Shown here one piece after another: positions 1-7,852 of a stretch of DNA of 14,913 bases (within the stretch, counting starts at the first letter, position 1; each line of letters opens with the position of its first letter). The DNA is from Triparma columacea (lineage: Eukaryota > Sar > Bolidophyceae > Parmales > Triparmaceae): contig BRYA01000745.1 in assembly GCA_030267965.1 (NCBI GenBank), positions 1 to 14,913 of the forward strand, in the 5' to 3' direction. Made by a program: the position numbers and the translations under genes. The notes beneath the pieces were generated by a model. That model was not told the origin of the DNA. It saw only the letters and a list, made by a program, of their open reading frames with translations, and did no database searches.

Positions 1-1
1 G

Positions 2-244
2 AGGGCCATCGCATTCTTCCACTTCAACATGATTCAGCCTCTCACTGCAGCCACCTACGTTGCCAGACTTCCAGCCTTCCTCTCTCACGTTGATGAAGAA
101 CTAGCTCAAGCAAAGTCCTGGCTGAAGATGAACGTTTGGCCAAATCGTTGCAAGACCCAGAGCGACATCTTCGAGCAGACACACGAGGTCATTTGCCTCC
201 CTCTCCTCAATGGTTATGTCCCTCTAAGGCGTCATTACAACTGA
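2..244 (+). CDS. Partial 3' end of an unrecognised protein
   Basis: A reading frame is open from the left edge (first full codon AGG at 2-4) to a TGA at 242-244, giving 80 codons. The first ATG inside is at 29-31, but the frame is open upstream of it, so this is more likely the C-terminal end, or the last exon, of a gene that starts outside the window. The composition looks protein-like: mixed E, K, W, F and H residues, no low complexity, and a predicted amphipathic stretch around FLSHVDEELAQAKSWLKM. I recognise no family. The G content is normal here and collapses right after the stop codon, which fits a real coding/non-coding boundary. On the + strand the nearest AATAAA downstream is at 516-521, too far away to be a confident polyadenylation signal. 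Another frame is also open for about 30 codons, so coding status is uncertain. Confidence 0.4.
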   Translation, partial: RAIAFFHFNMIQPLTAATYVARLPAFLSHVDEELAQAKSWLKMNVWPNRCKTQSDIFEQTHEVICLPLLNGYVPLRRHYN

Positions 245-410
245 GCCATGTAACCCTTAAACTTCTCTTTCCCCTACAAAACCAACCACTTATATCACAT
301 TTAACCTCTCTCCTCAACACCAGCCTTTACCTCAACCCTTACCCCAACTCTTACCCCAACTCTTACTCCAACTCTTACTCCAACACTTACCCTAACTCTT
401 ACTCTTACTC

Positions 411-492
411 TAACACTAACACTAACACTAACACTAACACTAACACTAACACTAACACTTACACTAACACTAACACTAACACTAACACTAAC
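411..492. repeat. (CACTAA)n hexamer array, telomere-like variant
   Basis: About 13 near-perfect copies of the hexamer CACTAA occur (TTAGTG on the - strand), with one interruption (CACTTA) near 456-462. The preceding 325-410 consists of related degenerate units such as TTACCCCAACTC and TTACTCCAACTC, and one CCCTAA is visible at 391-396. TTAGTG differs by one base from the common TTAGGG telomere unit. The array is internal to the window, not at an end. Confidence 0.85.
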
Positions 493-540
493 CTTCTTCA
501 CTTACCAAAATCATCAATAAAAAAAGCAGGTTACAGGGAC

Positions 541-610
541 TCCTTACTTCTCTTTACTTCCCTTTACTTCCCTTTACTTCTCTTTACTTCCCTTTACTTC
601 CCTTTACTTC
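541..610. repeat. Decamer tandem repeat (CCTTTACTTC)
   Basis: Seven head-to-tail 10-bp units occur (consensus CCTTTACTTC, with T for the first C in some). They continue into degenerate ACTTC pentamers to about 630. The array is free of G on the + strand. Confidence 0.9.
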
Positions 611-710
611 ACTTCACTTCACTTTACTTCTCTACACATTACTTTCCTACACTTCTTTTTACTTTTCTTTACTTCTCCTTACTACACACTTACACACTCA
701 AACTCACACA

Positions 711-788
711 CCACTTTACCTTATAATCTTCTCTTCCCTACTCTTTTCTCTCAATTTTTCTAACACACTTATACACACACTCTCTCTA

Positions 789-836
<48 letters not shown>

Positions 837-1000
837 ACACACACAAATTTCTACCTTATACTCTTCTCTTCCCTACTCTCTTCTCTCAACTCCTCCAACA
901 CACTCTTCTCTTAACTCTTCTAACACACTCACACACTCAAACACTCACACCTCACACACATACCACTCTACCTTATACCCTTCTCTCAACTTCTCTCTCC
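711..1000. repeat. Degenerate long repeat, about 118-135 bp period, with CA microsatellite
   Basis: The phrase CTACCTTATA-CTCTTCTCTTCCC recurs in diverged form near 715, 851 and 969, each followed by CTCTCAA and an ACACAC-rich stretch. The first spacer carries a (CA)n microsatellite at about 796-844, interrupted once by TC. This is a decayed minisatellite built from three units. Confidence 0.7.
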
Positions 1001-1028
1001 TCTCAACTTCTTCCACTTTACCTACTTT

Positions 1029-1183
1029 ACTTTACTTTACCCACTTTACCCACCTTAACTTCTTAACCCACTTTACTCATTTTACTCTAACTAACCCATT
1101 TTACCCACTTTACCCACTTTACCCACTTAATCCATTTTACCCATTTTACCCATTTTACCCTTTTTACCCACTTTACCCACTTT
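1029..1183. repeat. Nonamer repeat (CCCACTTTA / CCCATTTTA)
   Basis: Repeated 9-bp units CCCACTTTA and CCCATTTTA occur. They are most regular from 1103 to 1183 and more irregular from 1029 to 1102, where short TTTAC units precede them. No G is present on the + strand. Confidence 0.85.
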
Positions 1184-1308
1184 CACAAACCTATAAATTA
1201 TTTCCCTCTATACCCTCCACTCCCCTCTTCTCAACCCTTAACTCTTCTCTCTCCTCTCCAAAACTACACTCACACTACTTTTATTCATCTCAATACCCAT
1301 TCATTACA

Positions 1309-1418
1309 CTTCCATTATACTCACAAACCACTATAACACTGCCACAACTCTTCAAAACTCCCTACACATCTACTAAACTTCCATTATACTTATAAACCAA
1401 TATAACGCTCCCACAATA
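1309..1418. repeat. Two-copy tandem duplication, 69-bp period
   Basis: The segment beginning CTTCCATTATAC at 1309 recurs at 1378 with about 85-90% similarity over some 40 bp (ATAAACCA and ATAACxCT phrases are shared). The offset is exactly 69 bp. It lies just downstream of the 3' end of the large - strand gene. Confidence 0.75.
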
Positions 1419-1492
1419 CACCCCTAACACATACACAAAAGTCACAAGTATACCAAATCAAATAAATTTGTCCTACAAATGTTGCTGCCCTA

Positions 1493-4400
1493 TCAGTTAC
1501 TCCCCATCCTATCTCTCATGGGCACAACACTGCTAACTTTAGCCTCCCCTCCTCCTAACCCTATAATATCTCCACTTTCTGTGTCTCCAAGACTCGATCT
1601 CCTAATACTTGCTCTCAAAGAGCCTGCTAGACCATTCTCAGCTTCAGCATCAACGCTTGCTCTCCTAACACTCTCTTTCCTTCTAGCATCTCCATCTTGT
1701 GGAATAAAGTCTACAGGTACTGTTGCTTTCCTCACATCAGTGAACCACTCTGGCTGCTCCTCTTCCCATTTAGCCCAATTTAAGCTAACCCATTTCTTAA
1801 TTTGGTTTTCAATAGAGACCCAGTGATGCCTTGAACGCTTCAGAGTTTCAAACTTCATTTTATCACTATCCCCTTCAAGGAAGTATGCCATAGTTAAATC
1901 CTTCCCCCTTTGTATACTCCAGAAGGTGTTCCAGTAATGTTTTTCAATGTTCAAAAAGAAGACTGCCAAGCACATGGTAGTTGTTGGTATGAAATAGTTC
2001 ACAATTGATGATGCAATATCAATTGCCTTCTCATCAACATAGGGTGAAGCTATATATATTGACACTGGTAGGCTTCCCATTGTCAATAGAATACCAAACA
2101 ACCAATAGGCTCCCCCAACTTCATTAGGATTTCTGAACTGTGCAATTGAAGTGAAGTCTACAATGATCTTTACTATCACTCTGAAAATAATACTATTCAC
2201 AATCTCTGCCTTACCCCCCAATGGCACCCAATACCAGAAGTCTCCCCTCAATATCTTAACCAACAAGTACAGGCCAAGGTCAGCTCCAATGTAGAGAAAG
2301 GCCCAACTACCTCCAATCAACCCAAGAAGAACTATTGTCATGCACCTTATGAGAAGCATCCCTGCTGACAAGAGCAACATTGAAAGAAATGCTACTGTTC
2401 TCTTGCTTGCTTTTGCTGGTATATAACCATAGAAGTCTGGTGCCCGTTCTCTCCTCACAGGGTCTGTGTCCCAGTCATAACTAATTGTTGCAGAGGTAAA
2501 GCCTGTTGTAATTGCTGACACTGCAACTGAAAGCCATGCTGTAGTTCCAACACCTTTGTCACTTGTTGCTATTGCCATAAGTTGGATGATCACTCCAGGA
2601 ATTGCCTCAGCAAACATTTCAAGCACTTTCATACTTGTCATCTCCATCATTGGGTCAACAGCAGCCCCAATCTCTTGCTTTGCTCCAGTTGCTACCCTAT
2701 AAGCATCAACTGCAGGCTTGTATCCAAGTAAGATTGGAATCCACTCCCACACCACCCTCTTTGCACCTAACTTTCTGTTCTGCAACCAAACAGCCAACAT
2801 TTGAATCCCCATTGATACAATCAAACTAGCCAAAGAAGCTTTGAAGTACCCCTCCTTTTCATCTTTCAAAAACATATATGTCACATACACATCAGTTAGA
2901 AAATCTGCCATACTAGTGATAGCCCCAACAGTCACTCTCGCCTTCAACCCCCAAGGAACTTCCTCCAAAAGCCTGTAGCTAATTGTCTCAAGCATAGGTC
3001 TGAACCATTCATATTCCTCATCAAGCTCCTGTAGAGCAGGGAAATTTAATATGAAGGCATCAACAGCAGTAACTGGCTGTGTATTAATAGCCAAACTCCT
3101 TGCTAGAGACTCACCAATCTCCCTTCCTTCCTTCTCCACAAGCTCTATAGCCTTACCCTCTACCTTCCTCAACTTACGCAGCTTGTTCTTGATAATTGCG
3201 CCAAGCATTGGTGTGACAAACACATACTTCTCTGCAGCCTGTCTCAGAACATAGTCTTTTTCAATAAATGACCTGACAGCTTCCTCCTTTGACATTCCCT
3301 TCTTCCTGAAACTTAATGCAACCAACAGTTGCTCACCCAACAACTTTCCTATTTGGTGAGGATCTAAATCTGCATAGTCCTGTGTAGTATCATCCACGGC
3401 ATGTGAAGCAATCAGTGCGCCTCCGTTGTCCAAGCCAACACTTGCTCTCCTAATACTTGCTCTCAAAGCACCTGCTAGACCACCCTCAGCTTCAGCATCA
3501 ACACTTGCTCTCCTTACACTCTCTCTCCTTCTAGCATCTCCATCTGCTGGAATGAAATCTACAGGTACAAGAGCTTTTCTCCAATCAGTTAACCAATCTG
3601 GCTGCTCCTCTTCCCATTTAGCCCAGTTTAAGCCAACCCATTTCTTAATTTCTCCTTCAATTGAGACCCATTGATGCCTCGAACGCTTCAGTGTTACAAA
3701 CTTCATTTTATCACTTTCCCCTTCGAGGAAAAATGACAATGTCATATCCTTTGACCTCTGTGGACTCCAGAAGGTGTGCCAGTATTTCCTTTCAATGTTC
3801 AAAAAGAAGACAACAAAGCATAGGGTAGTTATTAGTATGGAATACTTCACAATTGATGATGCAATATCAATTGCCTTCTTATCTACATAAGGTGATGCTA
3901 TATATATTGACATTGGTAGGCTTCCCATTGTCAATAGAATACCAAACAACCAATAGGCTCCCCCAACTTCATTAGGATGTCTAAAATGCACAATTGAAGT
4001 GAAGTCTACAATGATCTTTACAACCACTCTGTTAAGAATACTATTCACAATCTCTAAGTTACCCCCCAATGGTACCCAATACCAGAAGTCTCCCCTCAAT
4101 ATCTTAACCAACAAGTACAGACCAAGGTCAGCTCCAACATAGAGAAAGGCCCAACTACCTCCCATCAATCCAAGAAGAACTATTGTTGTACACCTTATTA
4201 GAAGCATTCCAGCAGTGAACAGCAACATTGACACAAATGCTACTGTTCTCTTGCTTGCATTTGCTGGTATATACCCATAGAAGGCTGGTGTTTCTTCTCT
4301 CTTAGCAGGGTTTGTGTCCCAGTCATAACTAATTGTTGCAGAGGCAAAGCCTGTGCTAATTGCTGACACTGCAACTGAAAGCCATGCTGAAGTTCCAACC

Positions 4401-6682
4401 TCTTTGTCACTTGTTGCTATAGCCATTAGTTGGATGATCACTCCAGGGATTGCCTCAGCAAACATCTCAATCCCTTTCATAGCTGTCATTTCTGCCATTG
4501 CATCCAATTCAACCCCAACCTCTCGCTTTTCTCCCGTTGCTACCCTGTAGGCATCAACTGCAGGTTTGTACCCAAGCAAGATTGGAATCCACTCCCACAC
4601 TACCCTCTTCATCCCTAACTTCCTATTTCGTCCCCAAACAAAAAGCATCTGAATGCCAATTGACACTGCTAAACTTGCTAAAGAAGCCTTAAAGTACCCA
4701 TATTTCTTATTCTTCAAAAACATGTACGTCACATACACATCAGTCAACAAATCGACCATGCTTGTTGCAGCACCAACAGTCACCCTTGCCTTTAAGCCTA
4801 AGTTAGACTTCATGAATAGTTTCAGAACAATATCCTCAAGCATGGGCCTTATCCACACATGCTCATTCATTACTTCTTGTACTTCAGTGAATTGATGGGC
4901 CCATTCATCTACAGCATGAGCAGCAGTCAAAGTAGTCAACATGACTGCTTTCATTGCACTCCCAATCTTCCACCCCCTGGCTTCCTCCTCACTATTATCT
5001 TCTCCCTCATTTGTCGCTCTCCTTTTAAATTTGTTCATAACCACGGCATACAGCATAGTTCTCATGAAACCATGCTGCTCCGTAGTTTCTCTCAGTGCCC
5101 TATTGGCAGCAATAAATTCCATAATGACCTCTACCTTACTGTCCTCGACTTTTCTTCTATTCACTCTCTCCATCAGGTGCTCTCCAAACCTCCTCCCATC
5201 CTGTTCCCCTGCTTCTGTGCTCTTCAGAAGGTTGTCAAAGTAGTGAGCAGCATCAGTTGCCATGCTAAGGTGCTTAATTACACTCCGTTTGCTGGCAGCT
5301 TTTCCTAAACCCTTATGTCTAGTCATCATTTCAATGTCTGTCTTCATCTGGCCAGCCTCTAAGAATCTTACGGCTGTGAAATGCCCTTTGTGCTCTATGG
5401 TGACTACAAGTGTCTTGTTGTTAACTCTGTGTAGCTCGAGCTTGGAGTCAACTCCACTATTAAGGTTCCAGAAGAATGCCGCAACTTCCTTGTTGGATGC
5501 TCTCAAAGTTATTGAAGTCTTCCCCCATCCCATTCCCTTCTCTGCCTTTATCAATGTCCGTCCAGACAATACACTACTTATCTCTTGAGCTCCATCAATC
5601 TCGTCAAAGTGACTTTCAATCCCTGGTGCTCCTTCAATTGCAATCTCCTCAAATTTTTCAATGATCTGCTGTCTCTTGAATGCATCAATCTCTTTGCTCC
5701 TGTCAAACTTCTTCCGCAATTCAATCATGTTGCTTGCATACCCGGTTGACAAGCGATTCATGACAAAACTTGGCACAGAGCCCTTGATGTCCACCTTAGA
5801 AGCAAATGTGACTTTAGTCTGGGGAACGCCACCAGTGGTTGTGAGTGCTTCAAACATCAAGGTAGTTCTGACTGTTGCAAGCACAGTTTGAGAGCTCAAT
5901 GGGAAATCTTCGTCAAGCAAGTTGGTGTCCTTGTGCACGGTCCAACAGACCGTGTCTCCTTCCTCCTTTTGCCAGCAAATAAAACTTCTCCACTCCCTAT
6001 CAGAGAATCCTCGCACCCCGAGACTCCTCCTGTTCAAATACAGCTGGGAGTGGTTATTCAGCTTCTTTGTTTCGATCACCTTGTACCTCTTCTTTGCCTT
6101 TTTCTCTCTTGAATCCTTGATGAACTCGTATGCCACACATTCTTCAAGTGAAGTATCGACAACCGTCTCGACTATCCCAGTGCCTTGAGATTCTCCCTCA
6201 AGATGGACAAAATTCATCTTCACCCTGGGATCTAGACTCTTCACATTCTTGAATTTCTTGCTTGCCATGCACTTCCTATAGAACCCCTTGCCGTCCCTCA
6301 TAACCGCCTCCTCCTCTTCGCTATAATCCTGGGGCTCATTCCTAATAATATTGGCAAGAGCCTCCAGCGCGGCTTGGTCAATCTCCTCATCAGTCTGTTC
6401 CGTGTCACCGACACTGACGGAGGGCAGTTCGCTCTTCTCGACTTTTTCGTCCACCAGGTTGTTGGCGTCGTCAAGCTCGTTGAGGGGATCGTCGACGCGA
6501 GTAACGTGTCCCTTCTCCATATCATTGTCGTTGATCATCTCAATAATATCGTCAGGAGCGCCAACAATCTCCTCGTTTACTTCGCTCTCTACGTCGACGT
6601 TTTTTTCTTGATCAGTTAGGCCCCTATCGTCGTCGTGTACGCCGATGACTTGCTCGTCCTCCTGCTTGGGGCTAACATCCAT
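1493..6682 (-). CDS. START-domain protein with two tandem XK-related-like membrane units
   Basis: This is a single uninterrupted frame of 1729 codons. I take the ATG at 6680-6682 as start (A at -3, G at +4, a good eukaryotic context); the frame is open a little upstream only through a TTG. In order: an acidic N-terminus to about 125; a START lipid-binding domain at about 130-345, with VDTSLEE, GFSDREWRSF and a GSVPSFVMNR motif near its C-terminal helix; a second partial START-like segment at about 378-450; then two 616-residue units (about 497-1112 and 1113-1729). Each unit has a helical region, then about 8-10 hydrophobic segments, then a W-rich linker (KWEEEQP) and an RRxS-rich tail. The membrane block has SMxDxLTDVYVTY, then an FAEAIPGVIIQL element and an SKRTVAF element. 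These resemble XK-related scramblases (ExxxExxPxxxxQ, then a late R/A-rich helix). START identification is fairly firm; XK relationship is inference. A lipid-transfer or lipid-scrambling role in a membrane is plausible but unproven. Confidence 0.85.
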   Translation of the reverse strand: MDVSPKQEDEQVIGVHDDDRGLTDQEKNVDVESEVNEEIVGAPDDIIEMINDNDMEKGHVTRVDDPLNELDDANNLVDEKVEKSELPSVSVGDTEQTDEEIDQAALEALANIIRNEPQDYSEEEEAVMRDGKGFYRKCMASKKFKNVKSLDPRVKMNFVHLEGESQGTGIVETVVDTSLEECVAYEFIKDSREKKAKKRYKVIETKKLNNHSQLYLNRRSLGVRGFSDREWRSFICWQKEEGDTVCWTVHKDTNLLDEDFPLSSQTVLATVRTTLMFEALTTTGGVPQTKVTFASKVDIKGSVPSFVMNRLSTGYASNMIELRKKFDRSKEIDAFKRQQIIEKFEEIAIEGAPGIESHFDEIDGAQEISSVLSGRTLIKAEKGMGWGKTSITLRASNKEVAAFFWNLNSGVDSKLELHRVNNKTLVVTIEHKGHFTAVRFLEAGQMKTDIEMMTRHKGLGKAASKRSVIKHLSMATDAAHYFDNLLKSTEAGEQDGRRFGEHLMERVNRRKVEDSKVEVIMEFIAANRALRETTEQHGFMRTMLYAVVMNKFKRRATNEGEDNSEEEARGWKIGSAMKAVMLTTLTAAHAVDEWAHQFTEVQEVMNEHVWIRPMLEDIVLKLFMKSNLGLKARVTVGAATSMVDLLTDVYVTYMFLKNKKYGYFKASLASLAVSIGIQMLFVWGRNRKLGMKRVVWEWIPILLGYKPAVDAYRVATGEKREVGVELDAMAEMTAMKGIEMFAEAIPGVIIQLMAIATSDKEVGTSAWLSVAVSAISTGFASATISYDWDTNPAKREETPAFYGYIPANASKRTVAFVSMLLFTAGMLLIRCTTIVLLGLMGGSWAFLYVGADLGLYLLVKILRGDFWYWVPLGGNLEIVNSILNRVVVKIIVDFTSIVHFRHPNEVGGAYWLFGILLTMGSLPMSIYIASPYVDKKAIDIASSIVKYSILITTLCFVVFFLNIERKYWHTFWSPQRSKDMTLSFFLEGESDKMKFVTLKRSRHQWVSIEGEIKKWVGLNWAKWEEEQPDWLTDWRKALVPVDFIPADGDARRRESVRRASVDAEAEGGLAGALRASIRRASVGLDNGGALIASHAVDDTTQDYADLDPHQIGKLLGEQLLVALSFRKKGMSKEEAVRSFIEKDYVLRQAAEKYVFVTPMLGAIIKNKLRKLRKVEGKAIELVEKEGREIGESLARSLAINTQPVTAVDAFILNFPALQELDEEYEWFRPMLETISYRLLEEVPWGLKARVTVGAITSMADFLTDVYVTYMFLKDEKEGYFKASLASLIVSMGIQMLAVWLQNRKLGAKRVVWEWIPILLGYKPAVDAYRVATGAKQEIGAAVDPMMEMTSMKVLEMFAEAIPGVIIQLMAIATSDKGVGTTAWLSVAVSAITTGFTSATISYDWDTDPVRRERAPDFYGYIPAKASKRTVAFLSMLLLSAGMLLIRCMTIVLLGLIGGSWAFLYIGADLGLYLLVKILRGDFWYWVPLGGKAEIVNSIIFRVIVKIIVDFTSIAQFRNPNEVGGAYWLFGILLTMGSLPVSIYIASPYVDEKAIDIASSIVNYFIPTTTMCLAVFFLNIEKHYWNTFWSIQRGKDLTMAYFLEGDSDKMKFETLKRSRHHWVSIENQIKKWVSLNWAKWEEEQPEWFTDVRKATVPVDFIPQDGDARRKESVRRASVDAEAENGLAGSLRASIRRSSLGDTESGDIIGLGGGEAKVSSVVPMRDRMGSN
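1499..3346 (-). repeat. Internal duplication unit B (616 codons)
   Basis: This is the second tandem unit and ends at the stop codon region. The portion at about 1599-2947 is nearly identical in sequence order to 3447-4795, with no net insertions or deletions over more than 1.3 kb. The portion at 2948-3346 is diverged but still in register, since the PML motifs fall at the same offset. Confidence 0.85.
3347..5194 (-). repeat. Internal duplication unit A (616 codons)
   Basis: This is the first of two in-frame tandem units inside the START/XK-like gene. The register to unit B is exactly 1848 bp (for example, the TATATATATTGAC phrase at 3899 against 2051, and CAGTCATAACTAATTG at 4320 against 2472). 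Similarity is high at DNA level from about 3447 to 4795 (membrane block and phosphorylatable tail). It is low in the 5' part of the unit (4796-5194), where only spaced motifs align. Confidence 0.85.
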
Positions 6683-7852
6683 GCTCAAGAGGGGGGGGAA
6701 GGCTGAAAGGTGGAAGGGTAGTTTGGGGATAAGTGAGATGTTTTTTGAAACGGTATCGGTCGCGGCGAGATGATGAGGGGCAACAAGAGTTTTCGCTAAT
6801 TAATATACGGCGATTGACTCCAGTGCAGTCAACCAACCCCACAGTCCTGGTCGAGGCACCAAGGTAGATTTTGAGCTGAGCTTAAACTTGTATTTTTACA
6901 TTGCGGTCGTTTCTTCCTCTATTTACGTCTCGTACCACCCGAGTTTGGGTCTCCATGCACATTCTTACCTTCAACGAAGCTTTTACAGGGGCTAATTCTT
7001 GGGGTTTACTTTGGCTGGGGACGGGAGGGGGGAAGGAGGGGAGATGGTGAGGGGATAAAGGGTGATAAAATTCGTCAAAAGATCTCAGTAAGTCCGGGCG
7101 TAAGATACAGTCAGCCCGGGAGTTTAGCTAAAATTACCGTCGGGCATCACATGGACCTAAATAATCCGTGGAACCGGAATTTACTGGTTTCGGGGGATAT
7201 TTCTGATATTTCTAAATACGGCCGAATTTGTGTTTCTTATGCATTAAACGCGCCAACTAATAAACTGCGGTCACTCATCGTACGTCCTTACCTCTAATGT
7301 TTCGCTATTCTTGATTCTTTTCCAAAATTAAAAAATGTGGCTCAAAGGCTGGGGTTAGGGTTGGTTGGTTAAAGTTGGTTGCATTTGCTAAACTCCCAGG
7401 GCCGTCCCGGTGCCCTCCCTTACTCACCTTCGGTCGCCATAGCGCTGAAATGCCATAAAAAGACAATTTTCCCCTACGATCTTCAATCTTCATCTTATAC
7501 AGGATCGCTTCTTCCCAAGGAAGGGGGAGGAGTGAACAGGAACAGGAACAGACGGGGCGACCGAAGGAACAACACGGTAAGATGAGCGACTTTCTGCCGA
7601 CTTCGGGGAGTGAGAGTGTTAAGGACTTCTAGCGCTAAAGGCTTCGGCCCATCCTCCACTGAATCGACAATTCTATCCGCTCTCTGCTCCCCCCGCGCCT
7701 CCCCCTCCCCCCGCAAGCCAAACCAAGCCCATCCCTAATCCGTACGCATCACTTAACGAATTGCATGGTTTTGGTCGACTTAGCCCTTCTTTATCCTAAT
7801 CGCCCAAACAGTAAAAACTATTGTTTCGTTTTGGAACGACACTTTCGTAAAT
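6683..7852 (-). other. Gene-free interval between two co-oriented genes
   Basis: This 1.17-kb interval lies between the 3' end of the ABC transporter and the start of the START/XK-like gene, both on the - strand. The - strand carries a TATATTAA-like box at about 6800-6807, some 120 bp before the ATG at 6682. A good splice acceptor (pyrimidine tract then CAG) ends at 6703, and a GTGAGT donor sits at 7422-7427. Also present are a GGAACA hexamer tripled at about 7533-7552, a short inverted repeat CCGGGC/GCCCGG at about 7093-7119, and a GT-rich stretch with one TTAGGG at about 7350-7378. The short frames here have no family resemblance. I see no tRNA. Confidence 0.6.
7428..7440 (-). other. Candidate 13-nt first coding exon of the START/XK-like gene
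   Basis: On the - strand, ATGGCGACCGAAG is followed directly by GTGAGT. Joining it to the CAG acceptor ending at 6703 keeps the frame and would add MATEAFPPLLS in front of the methionine at 6682. The ATG has G at -3 and +4. The implied intron (6703-7427) is 725 nt, longer than the six introns of the neighbour (96-211 nt), but its donor matches their GTGAG consensus. Two other ATGs lie just upstream in other frames. Without transcript evidence this is only a candidate; the intronless start at 6682 remains the default. Confidence 0.3.

Larger units (their letters stand above)
245..1492. repeat. Convergent intergenic simple-sequence region, nearly G-free on + strand
   Basis: This 1.25-kb stretch lies between the 3' end of the left + strand frame and the 3' end of the large - strand gene. 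The + strand is almost entirely A, C and T. Between 251 and 1340 I count only seven Gs (323, 526, 529, 530 and 536-538), and 539-1340 has none. It is a patchwork of short tandem motifs (hexamer, decamer, CA dinucleotide, nonamer) and longer degenerate duplications, listed separately. Long reading frames here encode only N/T/S/Y or S/V repeats and are not genes. I see no RNA gene or transposon ends. Confidence 0.9.

Noticed and set aside
136..726. A 196-codon + strand frame and a 66-codon - strand frame through the hexamer array
   Set aside because: They encode only N/T/Y/S or S/V repeats from simple sequence, and open frames are expected where G or C is absent.
325..1183. CRISPR-like array
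   Set aside because: The repeats are short contiguous tandem motifs without unique spacers, in a eukaryotic context.
4859..5308. 149-codon + strand frame opposite the START/XK-like gene
   Set aside because: It is antisense to a well-supported domain-bearing frame and shows no domain of its own.
6686..6688. TTG as start of the large - strand gene
   Set aside because: A well-placed ATG lies two codons downstream, and TTG starts are not expected in a eukaryotic nuclear gene.
7305..7493. 62-codon - strand frame starting at ATG 7493
   Set aside because: There is no recognisable protein and it crosses the GTGAGT donor; splicing it to the acceptor at 6703 leads quickly to a stop.
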